This document shows positions 19,944-32,044 of a DNA stretch of 64,000 bases, one piece after another. Where the stretch lies: contig CM060733.1 of the NCBI GenBank assembly GCA_030704615.1, positions 31,992,001 through 32,056,000 on the forward strand, written 5' to 3'. A program made the position numbers and the translations under genes. A model generated the notes under the pieces. It searched no databases and was not told the origin of the DNA. It saw nothing but the letters and a program-made list of their open reading frames with translations. Positions within the stretch are counted from its first letter, which is position 1, and each line of letters begins with the position of its first letter. Source of the DNA: Takakia lepidozioides. Its lineage: Eukaryota > Streptophyta > Takakiopsida > Takakiales > Takakiaceae.

Positions 19944-22900
19944 TCAATAACGCTCCATAAGCAGCTCCTCTGCATCTTGTCGTCCCTTATAAAATTTGAC
20001 TTCCGCCTTCACACATTTTAGCAAGAAAAAGAAAATTAGTATGAGTGCTTATATGCCAATTACAGTACACACTGGGTTGATCCAAGGTTGGCCCCTTGAT
20101 GGGCATGCGTTAGCAGTAGGCTACGTAAATTTACTGCAATTAAACAAACCTCAACTTTATCTCTTTTGGTCTGAACATACTGGATATTACTGAAGGTGTT
20201 TGAAGACAAAAACCTGATTTTACCTGGACATGTTCTTATAACTATGATTCTTCAACTCACAATCGATTCAACATGAATGTGCTTGTTTTGCTATACATAC
20301 CGTACGTATTGCAGATAGGGCAGTCACCAAGGGAATGCCGAGGAGCTCATGAAGGATCTTGTTCGCTTCCAGGGCTTTCACAGCCAGCTCCAATGCAACC
20401 GGCAAACGCTTGTTCTTCCCGGTCTCCAGAGTTTCTGTGGATTGTCCCCACCAATAAGTACATGAAAATAAAATGAGGGAATACCAGTTCAGTATTCTGG
20501 TTGATACATCATGTTTGTGTGCGTTTGCAGTGCGTGTGCAAGCCTGGCAGCCCTGGAAAAGGGCATCGGAGGTGCATAGTTGCATCACCAAAGCTTTGTC
20601 TAAGAAATAGCCGCATAAAACTTTGTATAAAACGGGCGTCTGAAGTCTGAAAGGGCAAGGTTGGTGGTCTATACGTGACAGATGCAGGTCTACAGCTCTA
20701 ATTCAAAACCGGGACATTTTTCACAGGATGAAGTGCATTAACTTTCTCCTTGAACCCAGAAAACATGCTCTGGCCAAGGAATACAAGGCAAACCACCCAG
20801 GAGGATGTGCTGTACTTCTTCTACATCATGAAAATAGTTAACACTCACATTTGACATCTGCAACCCAGTGAAGGTGATCTGATGAGATGACTCATCAGAA
20901 TCAGAAACTATTTGAGATTTTCCATCTTTCCCTCCTACAAAGTTTTTCCTATTATTTGTAAATGAATGTCAGAAGAGATCCAATCTGTCACTTCAAAACA
21001 GAGAATAGTAAGACTCTGTGCATAGACATTGATGTTGATAGTGGCATGGAGGGCCTTGAAACTAGAGTATTTAAATAGGATGAAACATTTATGAATAATT
21101 ATTGCAGGTGAAAGCATGTCTGCAATATGGATAACATAGCTTACCATTTGGCTCTGGAAGTTGAAGGTGCTGGCGTAAGCCGTCAATTCCAGCAGCAAGA
21201 ATGGATGCCAAAACCAGATGCGGATTTGCACATCCGTCGAAGGATCTGAATTCACAGTTGATGACCAAATCTGTCCAAGTGGTGGGCTGGATGTTCTCAT
21301 AGCTGTATCCCAAATGGGCTCAGTGCAAAGAATGTGTTAGAATTGGACCATAAGGCCCATATAGAGCCTACCCCCAACAAGAGCAGTACCCTGGCCTGCT
21401 AGGGGAAGCGCTCTTATTTACCCTAGCTTTGGCCAGTCCTCTCTCTCTCTCTCTAGAATTTGGAAGTGCAATTGATATTGACTCATAAGTCATTGGACAT
21501 AAGCATTCAGAAACAAGGAGTGAAAAGAGTCACGGGTTGAAGATTGATCATGCAAACTTAGTAAACGATGCATTGAGAAGAGCAATCAACCTGTTGGGAC
21601 TTGAAGCAGTGAATGCCAAAAGAGCAGGTAGATGAAGGAAAATCCCTGCCATGAACTCTTTGCCCACCTGGGAGATACCCTGCTTTCCACTGGAGCCCTC
21701 CCTGGCCATAAACAAGTTGGTGTCCCCTTGCCACAAGCTCAAGTGGATATGCGAACCACTCCCTGCATTAGTTTCAGAGAATCTGCCAATGCCAAGTTTG
21801 GAGGATCGCTGTCGCTCAAGGGCATCTTGGGAAAAAGTAGCACAAGGCATGATAGTCATGTTTTATAAATCGAGATTTATGCAATCTCTCATGCTTCAAT
21901 ATCTGCAGAAAATCGAGGCATGCCCCTGGGAACCTGTCCTTAGACTGTCAATAGCAGAAGGGCAAATACATCAGGAATTTGCAATACACTCACTTGGGTA
22001 AAAAGGTTGCATGGAGAAGAGACTTGTTGGCAACTGCAGTGACTGCTTCCCGCAGAAAGAGGACATTGTCAGCAGCAGACAGGCCGGGGGTGGGAGCAAG
22101 AGCCATCTTAAACTGGCCCCCACCCGACTCAGAGTGCATCTGCACAGGTTCACAAACCCTCATATCCCTAGTTCATCTAAAAACATCAATCTGAGTATTA
22201 TCCCCAAACATCTACTCTTTTCCTGTGGTTTGGCTGTCTCCTTCCTAACTAGTTTCTGTCGTGCGGGCCTCTCGGATTCCCACGTATGTGAAACTTTCTT
22301 CTGTGTAGGATGAACTCTCCAGCTACAAACTTTTCGAGAGTCCTGGGGAAGGAAAGGGACAGTTATAGCTCCACTGGAGGAGAAACAAATGCCTCTCAAG
22401 GCTCTGCATTTTTTCACTACAGAGGAGGGCACCTCGATGGAGAGATCAACCTTCTTCCTCTGAGTCCCTAAAGGTTACTTGGCATGCAGATGTCTTTGGT
22501 TAGTTACTAATCACACTGCATTGTCAGACGTGTGAGCTGGGACAGGAACACGTGGATTTGTAGAGAATTTTGGAAGGCAGGGCCCTATGGAAAGAGGATA
22601 TTGTTTCTGTTTAATGCTTGAAATGCCTGAGCTCCCGAGAACTAGATGTACAAGGATAATGATGTGACGGCTGATTCAGGTGCCTCATAGGCAATATCAA
22701 TTGACTCACGCCCCCACAATCGAAGTGCACCACATGCATGGATGGCCAGGTCATCATTGGGGTGGAACAGTCAATGTACACACCTCTGTCTGTCTGTCTC
22801 TCTCTTGCTTCTATCAAGGTAAGTACCCCTACTGGAGTGAGCCCCTCACCAGTGTTCTCTCTTGATCCACCCAAACTGGGCGTGGGGTGACCACAGGGCT

Positions 22901-25044
22901 ACGACAAACAATGTCTTATAACTACATTGTTCTGTCTATGTCTTTGTCTCAATAAACAGATGTCGAGAGGAAAGGGAGATTGTCAATGGCCGATGAGTGG
23001 GCTACGTGGAGACAATATCCATTTCCTGAAACATTGTTTGGGGTATTCTCATCGGAGAGCGACCTCTTCAGGACCATCAAGAACATAGTCCCTGCTTCAC
23101 CAACTTTCAAAATCTCAAGGCCGAGCCTAAAGCCCTGGTCCTGCTGGCGTCGAAGCAGATTGTGTGAAGGGCTTTCTAGACGAAATATGGAAAGCCCAAA
23201 CTAATTGTTTATACCACGGTACGACCCACTGATGCAGTGAGCCCCTCATAAAGGTAGTGTCTGTTACCTCTTATTCCACCCTTACTGGGCGTGGGGTCTA
23301 TGGCCACAAGGCTACGGCAAAGAACATCTCATGAGTACATTCTGTCCCTCTGTCTCTCTCTCTCATGTCTATCACAATGCTCCCAAGTACCTGATCCACA
23401 TGAATCTCCAAACTTAATAAGTTGTCGAAGATGTCAGAGAGGATATGGGAGGCAGCATCAAAGCCCGCAGAAGACGAATATGGGGTGGCATCCACGCCCT
23501 CCCACTTCTTGGGCCTGCCGCAAACCAAACATATTGTTCTGTTGGATGCTGCAACTTATATAACCAAAGTACAAAGAAACCCAGCACCCATGTGTTGTAT
23601 AACCCTACAATAGCAAGTGGTTCGATTACTACTCGTCGAATTTTGAATCCATAGTCTGGGAACCAACAAGAAGAGTGTTTCATTCCATTGTATTCCATTT
23701 CATTTCCTGGCTCTCCAATGACTATCAATGATTTTTTTGCAGTGAATTACCACAGAACGTCAACTAGTTAAGTCAAGTAATGTTATGAATTCAGTTGTAA
23801 ACAGATCACAGACTTGGGATTAGAACAGTCACACTAGAAATGTCAACAGTTCTTTGTCTCCCATGCCACAAACATACACAGTCATGGTTTGTTCGAGATC
23901 AAACCAAGCGAGCTTACCCTGTAGATTGCTTCAGTAGGTAAAATTCACTGTCAAAGCCAGCCCTCAGGACCTGTAGCAGACAGTTCTCCCATGTAAGCTA
24001 CTGAAGATAAATTCTAGCACAGATTTCCTTTGTTCAAGTGAAAGACCAGCTTTCTGTCACAGCCTATCTTTCAGCAATACCTAAGCGAGGAAGCCCTTTC
24101 CAAATTGAACCTTTGTATCCTAGAAAACCTGCCCAGGATGGCTGGCAGGAAGACCAAAATTAGCAGAGCCATTCCAAAATCATGTTTCCATTCAGATGCC
24201 AAGTGCTGATCCAGCTGCTGGGACTGAGGAAGAAACACAACCTTTTCTTAAGGACAATAAATGGGCTCTTCTGGGTTTAAACGTCACATCGTGACACAGA
24301 TTTCTCCTCACATCCTATCGAGTCACTGAAACCTCTGCAACATCAAAGATTCTCTCAAGCTGACAAGTTATAGAGAATGAAACCAGGTATAGAGTACAGC
24401 AAAGCAACACCCCACCAGACCAAATTCGTTCTCCAGAGTTTCACAAAGGCGACGGAGAGTACTCCGAGGACAATACTGCCATGGAACCCCAGGTCTCATA
24501 TGCATGTCCGCCAGCACTATCTCGTGCTCAGGCAACCTTCCACCACCCGCATAGTAAGTCCACAGGGTTCAGATGTGCTAACCAAGAAGAGACATCCAGG
24601 TTCAAGTACTAACGTACATTTGACTGACTCGCAACATAGATCGACTCAGAGAGGGCACGCAGCAGTGGATGCTAGTCCCGACCAGCTAGCCTTGCTGCAG
24701 GTAAGAAGAGGAAAGCATGGATTGCAAAATACAGCATTCATTTGATAACTACCTCGACATGGCTTTGCTCTTTGTTATGAGGTGGAGCACAGTGCGACTG
24801 ATCGTTTTTAAGACTGTTGAAAGCTTTTATGGTATATTCTAGGAAGTAAAGGTCGAGCAATAGATACTTACCAAGGCAGCCTGCTCTTTGTGCAGAGGTC
24901 AGGCATCAGGCATATCTCGCCAACAACTGAGAGTCCACTGTTCACTGCTGGGAAGTCTGAATGTGATGTCATGCCCATGCTGACTTCAGGTAGGCGCACC
25001 CCATTCTCAACCACAAGTTCTCCGAACCTCCCAACAGGAACCAC
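19944..25044 (-). CDS. Glutamine-synthetase-like half (exons 10-18), missing the NRE segment
   Basis: Markers in order: VSMGMTSHSDFPAVNSG and VVGEICLMPD (exon 10), VLADMHMRPGVPWQYCPRS (exon 11), VLRAGFDSEFYLLK (exon 12), HSESGGGQFKMALAPTPG (exon 14), ETNAGSGSHIHLSLW (exon 15, the ATP/metal-site His), LAAGIDGLRQHLQLPEPN (exon 16), LVTALSAIRTAEV (exons 17/18) and the end LLMERY. In exon 16 the reading passes from IQPTTW directly to TDLVINCEFRSFDG. Glutamine synthetases have between these a W-G-x-x-N-R-E-A-x-x-R stretch that supplies catalytic Arg residues. No splice site or other exon restores it here. Either the protein is a non-catalytic, perhaps regulatory, form or the allele is decaying. 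Confidence 0.82.
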
Positions 25045-28000
25045 CTGCTCAGTAAGGATCCAGTGACTCTTATTTCTATCTCTTAGGCTGCAAGTATTGC
25101 AGCTGTTCCGTGTATGTCCATAACGTATATATGGTGCTAAGCCTACAATGCAGATGCTTCAAATATACAGATGTAAGTTAATCACAGCTGTCTTCTGTAG
25201 TCTACTTTCAATTATCTGTGTAGGGATGCACCTCTTCCCTCTCAACCCACATTGTCTACAGGTGTGCATCATCACAGACTCAACAGCAAGAATGCCCCTC
25301 TAGCAGAAAATGCCGGGCCAATTCAATAATCTGCTTACCTTCACTGATCCAAATGAACCTACTACAGCCCTAACAGTCCTTCAAAATCATAAAGAACACG
25401 TACTCTGCACCGAAGTTGCCCAGACCCATCCCCCCACAGCAATCGCACATGCTTCACCTCCGTGCTCAAAGTGACCTTCCCCGCCTGCTCCTTACTGCCA
25501 GTTATGGCCATCTCTTCTTGTCCATTTCCATTTTCCAACGTGCCTTTTTCCTTTGGTGCCTCCTGACACTTGGGGTCCTTATCAATCCTCCCATTCCTTT
25601 CTTCTGGCTCCTGAACACATGCTGGCAATTCAGGTTGAGCTGTATGTGTGTTTTCCAAATCTGTTGAATTTGGGTTAAGACCCTTGAAACCCCCTTGAAA
25701 TTTAGTGAAGCTCTCTGTTGAAGGTGACGGGGAAGCTGAAAAGTTGGAGATTCCCTCAAGTTTGTAGAAAGCCATGGCATTCTTTCGAAGAATACCATCT
25801 GCAGCATCAAGAGCCTCATCAAGCAGCAGGTCTCCATTATCATATGCCTCACATAACACACGGGCCAGCATGTCCCGAGACCATTTTGCGCCTGCAAGTT
25901 AACCATCAAAGTGGGGACATTAGAAATGACTATATTTCTGTTCAGAATTCAGCATTCTGGGTTTGGCAGACTTTAATTCTTCACGATGAAATGAATTGGA
26001 CTCAAAACCTGTTGCATTCGGTGGGACACTTCTGTCTATGTTACTTCTTTGCACACCCGTTTGATCTACCACCTGCAACAGCACTCATGCCCAGAAAAAA
26101 CAAAGGGATGGCTTAATGGAAGCCCCCACAAGTGGGGCTACATTTTTTGACCTGCGAAGCCCCTGGGATGTGCATTTTTAGTAGGGACATGCACCATTCT
26201 TGTGTGATCTGGGATTGGGGTTTCAGCTGCACAAGTACTTGCTGAGGAAAGACTTCCACAATCTCTTCTTCATTGAAGGAAGGATTCGCTATAGAAGTGG
26301 ATAATAAGATGGGCAGATAAGTTACAATTAGTGCTGCAAGAAACAGCTTACCTAAATAAAATGTCTCTGGAAAAGCAAATCCATCAGTGCTGAACATAAT
26401 CTGTAGCACAGACCAACCCAAATGCCACATAAGAACATAACTGCAAGATAGGATGACCAATTATGACTTTATCTAACCTTGCAGACTCTGGACAAAGCAG
26501 TGCACTGTCACCCAAACCGGTGTGTACACTTGAACTACCATTACTTTGGTTACTGTTCAAGATACAATGTCCATCTTGACATGCTAGACACTGCTGTTGC
26601 AATAAGTGAAACATTGACCTAGCATGCCTTGAGTTGCAGTTCACAACTGGGGAATATTTGTTGCTGAATGAACAGGTCACAACAGGTACAGCTTTACTAT
26701 TGAATTCTGCTCAAAGAATGAAATAGTACCTTGTTCACAGGCGCCAGGTCTAGAAGGTCGCTGATTGCACAGCGCATACCCCGCACACTCAGCTTGGGCA
26801 CTACTAGCCCAAAGTCCAAATGAACCTGCCCTCCCCAGAGATTTGTAGATCACAAGATGTCTATAAATCATCGGTAGTATCGTCTCCGATGCAGTACATA
26901 CAATTCAAAGCTGTTTCCAGCTGACAAATTTTGCCTACATGTGTACAAGTCTCACAACTGGAATGACTCAAGCCTGAAATACAGAAGCTACCTGAGGATA
27001 AACACTGGCAAGATACGAAGCTTCCCGCATGAAGGGGTAAGAGCCATGTAGTAACACCACACGGCATCGAGTGAAGGTAGGGTGTTCCAACACAGCTCGA
27101 AGATGAAGAGGATTAGCCAGCTCCAGCTGCAGGTCCTTGTCGCCAAAGCTAGAAAACAAATTGCCAAAATACTACAGGTTGGTAAGCAAATGACTGCAGG
27201 TTGTGTGAGACCAGAGCTTGAGATGTGGACAAATATAAAGTTTCTTGACAAGTATGAACATTGATGCAAGTTGCACGATTGGACTACATCAATGTGCACT
27301 TTTGAAGATAGCAAGCTCCCATGTGTGTGAAAGTTTATGTCTGTGTATGTGCTATACATATCAATGGGTGCTGTCCAGTGAAAGATAAGAGGCTTCTTTT
27401 GATTGAAATGCTAAAGATCCAAGTTTTGGCAGCCAAATCATCTAGCACTAGAGCAGGGCTCAGCAACACAAGCAGGGGTGGATGCATGTGGTTGATCTTC
27501 AGCAATTGTTCGAAAATGCAACACAGTATCACTCCACTGTCAATCACCAGTTTCCAAACAGTATGCAGCTCACCTTGCCTTACCCAGGTCAGGAACAGTA
27601 GCTACATACCCCGTATGAATCTGCATGGGAAGATCCTGCTCTGTGGCTACCTCCAAAGCTCTCACAAAGATGAAGTCAATGAGGGCCTTGTTTGAGAGGC
27701 GCACTGGGATGCCTGATTCTGTCACCAGCATAAACCCGCATGAGTGATCTCTTGAACTGACACAGACTTCCTGGGGTTAGATGGTAATTTATGCTCAACT
27801 TTCATGGGGAAACTCACAAACAAATTGATACATGTCTCATCTTTTGACCTCTTTACAAAATATAACATCATGATAGTAGACACAATGGTAAGAGAGTTTT
27901 GAATAGTGCTCACGTATGTTTTCATGGAGACCATCCTCAGCCTTTTGTTTAGAAACTGAGGGATTAATACACAGTCCACTGCGATAAGCCGCAATGCTCT

Positions 28001-29763
28001 TGAACGCCACTACTTTTTGAGACAGTGTGAAGATGTTCCTTAAGGTAAACTCGGCATACATTGATAGCCAACAGTGTTGAAAGGACTTTGAAACCAACTA
28101 ACCAAGCAGTAACCTTTGCAGGTATTCATACGTCCATTTTAGATTCTGTCAACAAATGAAATGAAATGAAATGGTACTTTATAATTCATGTCCATGTAGG
28201 GACTCTCAACACAGCAAAGAAAACACGCAGAGAGACAGAATGCACTGTGCTATTATAAATATGCTAAAATCAGAGTGAAAAAGGACTGTACAGCTTAGTG
28301 ATGCACTAGTGAAAAAGCCCACTTTCATGATAAACATCACAACTGCTCGAATACTATAAGTTGTGCATAAGGATATGATTCCAAGATTGACACGAAGCTG
28401 TGGTCAAAACTCTCCAGCGTCCAGGTTGGGCCATGTACCCTCTTCTGCAAAAGAAACCAAATTGCAAACAACTTCAAGTGTTTAGAGCACTAGACTGACA
28501 ATCAACCACTTCAACCTCATTGACATATGCTGGCATTATGTATGTCATGAATAAACCTCGTTCATCAATGACTTGGTAAGCCATTACAGGAACCTCACAT
28601 ACCTTTACTGATGTCATGTTCAATGTCTAATCATCTTCTTTCATGTCAAGAGAGCACATTTGAGCAAACATCATCATTGTCTTCTCCTCAGATGATGACC
28701 TGAGCTATCATTTTCTATGTGCTTGCTGACAGGAAGGGGCCTTTACAGATCCAAGTGCGTTAAAAGACAGCCGACCTGATTGAGAACAGCCTCTGCCACA
28801 CTCTCGATGCGCACCACTCTGTGGACACCTGGAATGTACTTGCGATGCCACCCCAATCCCATCGTATTATCCATATTCAACCCATCATCCAACAGAACAG
28901 TGCTGATGTTTGCCGCCTCAAAACATTTTGCACTAAAAGAATCCAGGCCAACTGAATTTCGATAAGCCTCAATGCTGGCCAAAGAAGGCTCTGTGCCGTA
29001 AAAGGAAGACAGTTCTTGCAAGCCTCTCTGCAGATTAAATCCCCCGCACCCACACAAAGCAACATAGCTCAAAAATAATAGGAGAAAACTTGGGAGGACG
29101 GACATGCCTGAATGATTCCAGCTACATTATGGGTGAATGACACCTTATGCTGGCATATAATCTATTATATCTTCCACAAGTAACCAGTCATATTGCATCG
29201 CTGACTTCAGAGGTGATACCAAGAACTTCCAACCATGAATTTCAATTGGTTGGCAATCAAATGCTCAAAGATCTACAGAATTATGAATGTGTCACTGTTG
29301 AGATGGTGCTTTGGAGGAGGGTGACACCTGTGCAGCTAAGGAGGCCAGAGATGAAATGCTACCCCTGGTCAATGAGAAGAGGAGCTCAAAAACCACCAGC
29401 TGATCCATTGATGATCATCTGAAAGACTGGTCTGCTTCTGTGAAATTTGAAGTGTCAGACCAGTCTCATCGACCACAATGTGGCGGTGCAATCCGACCTG
29501 ATTTATGAGTTTTCAAAGAACCTCGTCATCCTCTTATTGATAACATAACGGACAATGGGCGCAGAAATGGTGACTTATCAACCAACCTGGTAAGATAGAT
29601 TGTGAGGCACACCAGCCAGAGCTTCCCCACGAGATTCAGAAAAGCACTGAATGAAGGGAATGTTGGAATCCAGAGCCACAACGTTGTGGGCATGCGCATC
29701 TACTAGTGGCGCCTGCCTGCATAGTGTCCTTATTCGCTGATGGCCCTGCTCCCGCACCGCCAT
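19944..29763 (-). CDS. NodGS/FluG-like protein: amidohydrolase fused to glutamine synthetase
   Basis: Eighteen exons can be followed on the minus strand: 29763-29587, 29027-28776, about 28444-28355, about 28013-27914, 27718-27610, 27148-26992, 26825-26730, 26400-26352, 25891-25404, 25044-24872, 24536-24416, 23970-23918, 23514-23391, 22139-21994, 21782-21591, 21302-21145, 20434-20301, 20006-19944 (TGA). Phases agree everywhere except the exon 3/4 junction, which I could not fix. The family joins an N-terminal amidohydrolase-type (TIM-barrel) domain to a glutamine-synthetase-type domain; plant members (NodGS) are cytosolic and linked to nitrogen signalling and root development. The start MAVREQGHQRIRTL precedes the metal-site motif VDAHAHN. 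A stretch of about 25 residues with the NRE box is missing from the synthetase half. Introns carry LINE and PPR fragments. The sequence upstream of 29763 has a TC-rich (GA on plus) tract at about 29950-29977. Confidence 0.88.
20515..20600 (+). pseudogene. PPR protein fragment in an intron
   Basis: Plus-strand reading VCVCSACASLAALEKG, followed one frame over by ASEVHSCITKALSKK, matches the PLS-type PPR repeat phrase seen at 42.5-43.2 kb (FVCVCNACGGLAALEKG). It is short, frameshifted and lies in intron 16 of the NodGS-like gene. Confidence 0.6.
22800..23385 (+). mobile_element. Two degenerate LINE 3' ends inside intron 13
   Basis: 22812-22950 and 23065-23380 both resemble the LINE at 39.1-39.43 kb. 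Each has a GGGCGTGGGGT block followed by CCACAGGGCTACG or CCACAAGGCTACGG, then CTTATAA/CTCATGAG and a pyrimidine-rich tail. The second also keeps TIKNIVPASPTFKISRPSLK, a decayed form of KGIVPEPLFTNFESLEAEPK. The last tail ends a few bases before the donor site of exon 13 (23391). Confidence 0.6.
25404..29763 (-). CDS. Amidohydrolase-like half of the NodGS/FluG-like gene (exons 1-9)
   Basis: Exon 1 carries PLVDAHAHNVVALDS, the HxH metal-binding start of amidohydrolases. Later markers are TVLLDDGLNMDN and HRVVRIESVAEAVLNQ (exon 2), VHGPTWTLESFDHSF (exon 3), AFKSIAAYRSGLCINPSVS (exon 4), LPMQIHTG joined to FGDKDLQL across exons 5/6 (a conserved His), VVLLHGSYPFMREASYLA (exon 6), VHLDFGLVVPKLSVRG (exon 7) and IMFSTDGFAFPETFYL (exon 8). 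Exon 9 is a 488-nt piece holding AKWSRDMLARVLCEAYDNGD and then a variable Ser/Glu-rich linker into the second domain. The metal-binding residues look intact. Confidence 0.85.
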
Positions 29764-29769
29764 TCAGAC

Positions 29770-31190
29770 AGCAAGAGAGACAGAGGCAGGTAGAGAGAGG
29801 ATGTTGAGCTGATGAAGACAGAGATGAGAAGTTAAGCTGTTTTTATGTCTGTGCGTACAGATGCTTGGAGAGAGGAAGAAGAGTAAAGGAAGTATACCGT
29901 CAACAGGAACCCAGAGAAATGAAATGAAACGAAATGCTGCTTTGTATCGAGAGAGAGAGGGAGAGAGAGAGAGAGTTTAGTGCTGTGAGGATGGTAAGTA
30001 GTACTCAAAACAGCTGTAGACTTAGGCGGAAAACCATTGACTTGCAGATTTTTATGAGAGCGAGACGAGAAACAGAAGCCGAGATCAGAAGTTTGTAATA
30101 CGAAAACAAAAAAAAGAGTTGAGCTGAGTGGGCGAGCTTGCACTTTTCGCTGCAACAGCTCTCGAGATTCACATTCGATCAGAAAATCGCTGTTGACCAA
30201 ATCCTTAAAGACAGCTTCATGTACCCAATCAGAAGCGATCAATTCGTACCCAGCACTTGTACACACGGTCCCATGTAAATCTAACGCCCAATTCGGAGAG
30301 ATCACGACTTGGGTCCGGTCTGAGAGAGAGCTCCGCAGGATCGTTGCTTCATAATGGCAGCAGAATGTAAGGGACTTGTTCCTGGGACGGCAATAGGACA
30401 GCGCCACGACAAACGCACAGCCAGCGTGACGGACCCCCTTTCGCGCCTCGCGCCAAGTGTCCGTCTGTCGTTAGCGCGCCACCTGACGGATTTCCTTAAG
30501 CTACCCAACTTCCGTCGCCACCCTTGTCCTTCACAATCTTCGTCCTTTTCGCGCCATACTGCGTTGGACGGCACCCTTCGTCCGTCCAGCCGGATCATAC
30601 CGTCCCGGGCTCGGATCCTCAAAGTGGAAGCAAGAAATACTTTGTTTTCAACGTTGACAATGAAAGGCACCGCCAGTCAAAAGTCTTCTCAATTTCCTCG
30701 ACGCTCCAGCCTCCAACTCTGTAGCCATCTGCGTTCTGGTGACTTGGAGGATTTGGTGAAGATGATGACGATGATGAATACCTGCTAGTTAGTGATTGTC
30801 GTCCTGGGACGACTTTTAGAATGGGACAAGATGAGCACCTGGATCCAGTTCTCGAGCATGGAAGGCGTGACCTCGTCCACTTGAGGTAGGTAGATGGAGA
30901 CGGTGCTTTATTACCAAGCTGCTTGGTTTCCCTGCGAATACCTTCCAAGAAAGGCTCAATGCAACGTCCCACAGTTTTAAATTCCCCTACCACTGCAACA
31001 GGGGACAGAGATCTAGAGGGAGAATCGGTGATGATGAGAAGAAAGCGTCTGCCCCTTGGAGTAGGTGGAACAACAATCTGGAAGTTGTTCCCAGAATCTG
31101 TGTCTATTCTTGAGGTAGAAGCGATGGAATTGAAGCAAAGTTGGCCTTTCACCTACAACTAGGTTGAAGAGCAAGCAGATTTGACTACAG
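29770..31190. other. Upstream region of the NodGS-like gene; no gene assigned
   Basis: Contains a GA/TC repeat near 29950-29977 that may belong to the promoter or leader. A 177-codon minus-strand ORF (30619-31152, with VVGEFKTVGRCIEPFLEG) and another of 122 codons (30302-30670) overlap in different frames; neither shows a family motif, and the Arg/Ser-rich composition suggests chance. I assign no gene. Confidence 0.4.
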
Positions 31191-32041
31191 TAGGTTCATA
31201 GCAGATTAGGCACAAATTAAATTTTAAAAAAAAGTGCCTCAGCAAATCTATTATTTTTCAAAGATTTATGCCTAAAAAGTTGGAAAAATAATGTGAAAGT
31301 GCCTAATTCAGTAAAATTGTCTAGAAAAATCCTACTCTATATAATTTCTATTAAAAAAAACAAATGCCTCCATAAATGCTCAAAAAGTATAGGCCAACTC
31401 CCTAGGTCCATACAACCTCTAAAGGACCTTACAATGATAAGTACTAAGTACATAATCAAGCATTACATAAGAGAATTTCCAAGTTAGCAAGATAAGTACT
31501 AAGGTACGCAATTATTAGATTAAGGTGTGGGTATCATGTTGTCACTGCCTTTTGTAGTTGGATTTCTCTCACTCTCAAATGTCACTGCTTAATTCCATCT
31601 CCTAGGCCAACCACTTGTCCGGGTCGTTCCAACGAGAGAGCAAAAAATTGAAGCACAATTTGAGCCCATTACCTTGTGATCTCGTGGTGAGTGTGTTTGG
31701 CCCGGGATTTAGCCTGCGGGCTAAAAGTTGCGCCTGACCCTAGGCTGGGTTCCTCCATTGTTAGCCATCTCCACATTTGCGCCCACATCGTGTAGTGGGC
31801 TCTTGGACGCCATCTCCATTAGAAAAGAATTTTTTGAAGGTTTGTCTTGGGGAAGAAGGGAGGGGTATGTGAGACCTTTGGGGATGGAAGGAGAAGTTCC
31901 AAGTGATGAAAGGTGCCTAACACCAAATATTATGGATGAAAAGTGTCTAATTTCCATAAATATTTTTTTAAACTGCCTAAAAAGAATATTTCAAATTTAA
32001 TAATTATTAGGCATTGGGGTGCCTAATCTGCTATGAACCTA
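31191..32041. mobile_element. Short nonautonomous TIR element, 851 bp
   Basis: The ends are perfect inverted repeats of 23 bp: left TAGGTTCATAGCAGATTAGG..., right its reverse complement ending CTGCTATGAACCTA. The subterminal regions repeat GTGCCTAA/AAGTGCCT words. No transposase ORF is present, and I could not identify a convincing target-site duplication, so the superfamily is open. Confidence 0.8.
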
Positions 32042-32044
32042 GGG

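Noticed and set aside
23610-23640. GGTTCGATTACTACTCG, resembling a tRNA T-loop
   Set aside because: No acceptor stem, D-arm or anticodon arm could be found around it.
30619-31152. 177-codon minus-strand ORF upstream of the NodGS-like gene
   Set aside because: No motif, Ser/Arg-rich, overlapped by other frames of similar length; not enough to call a gene.
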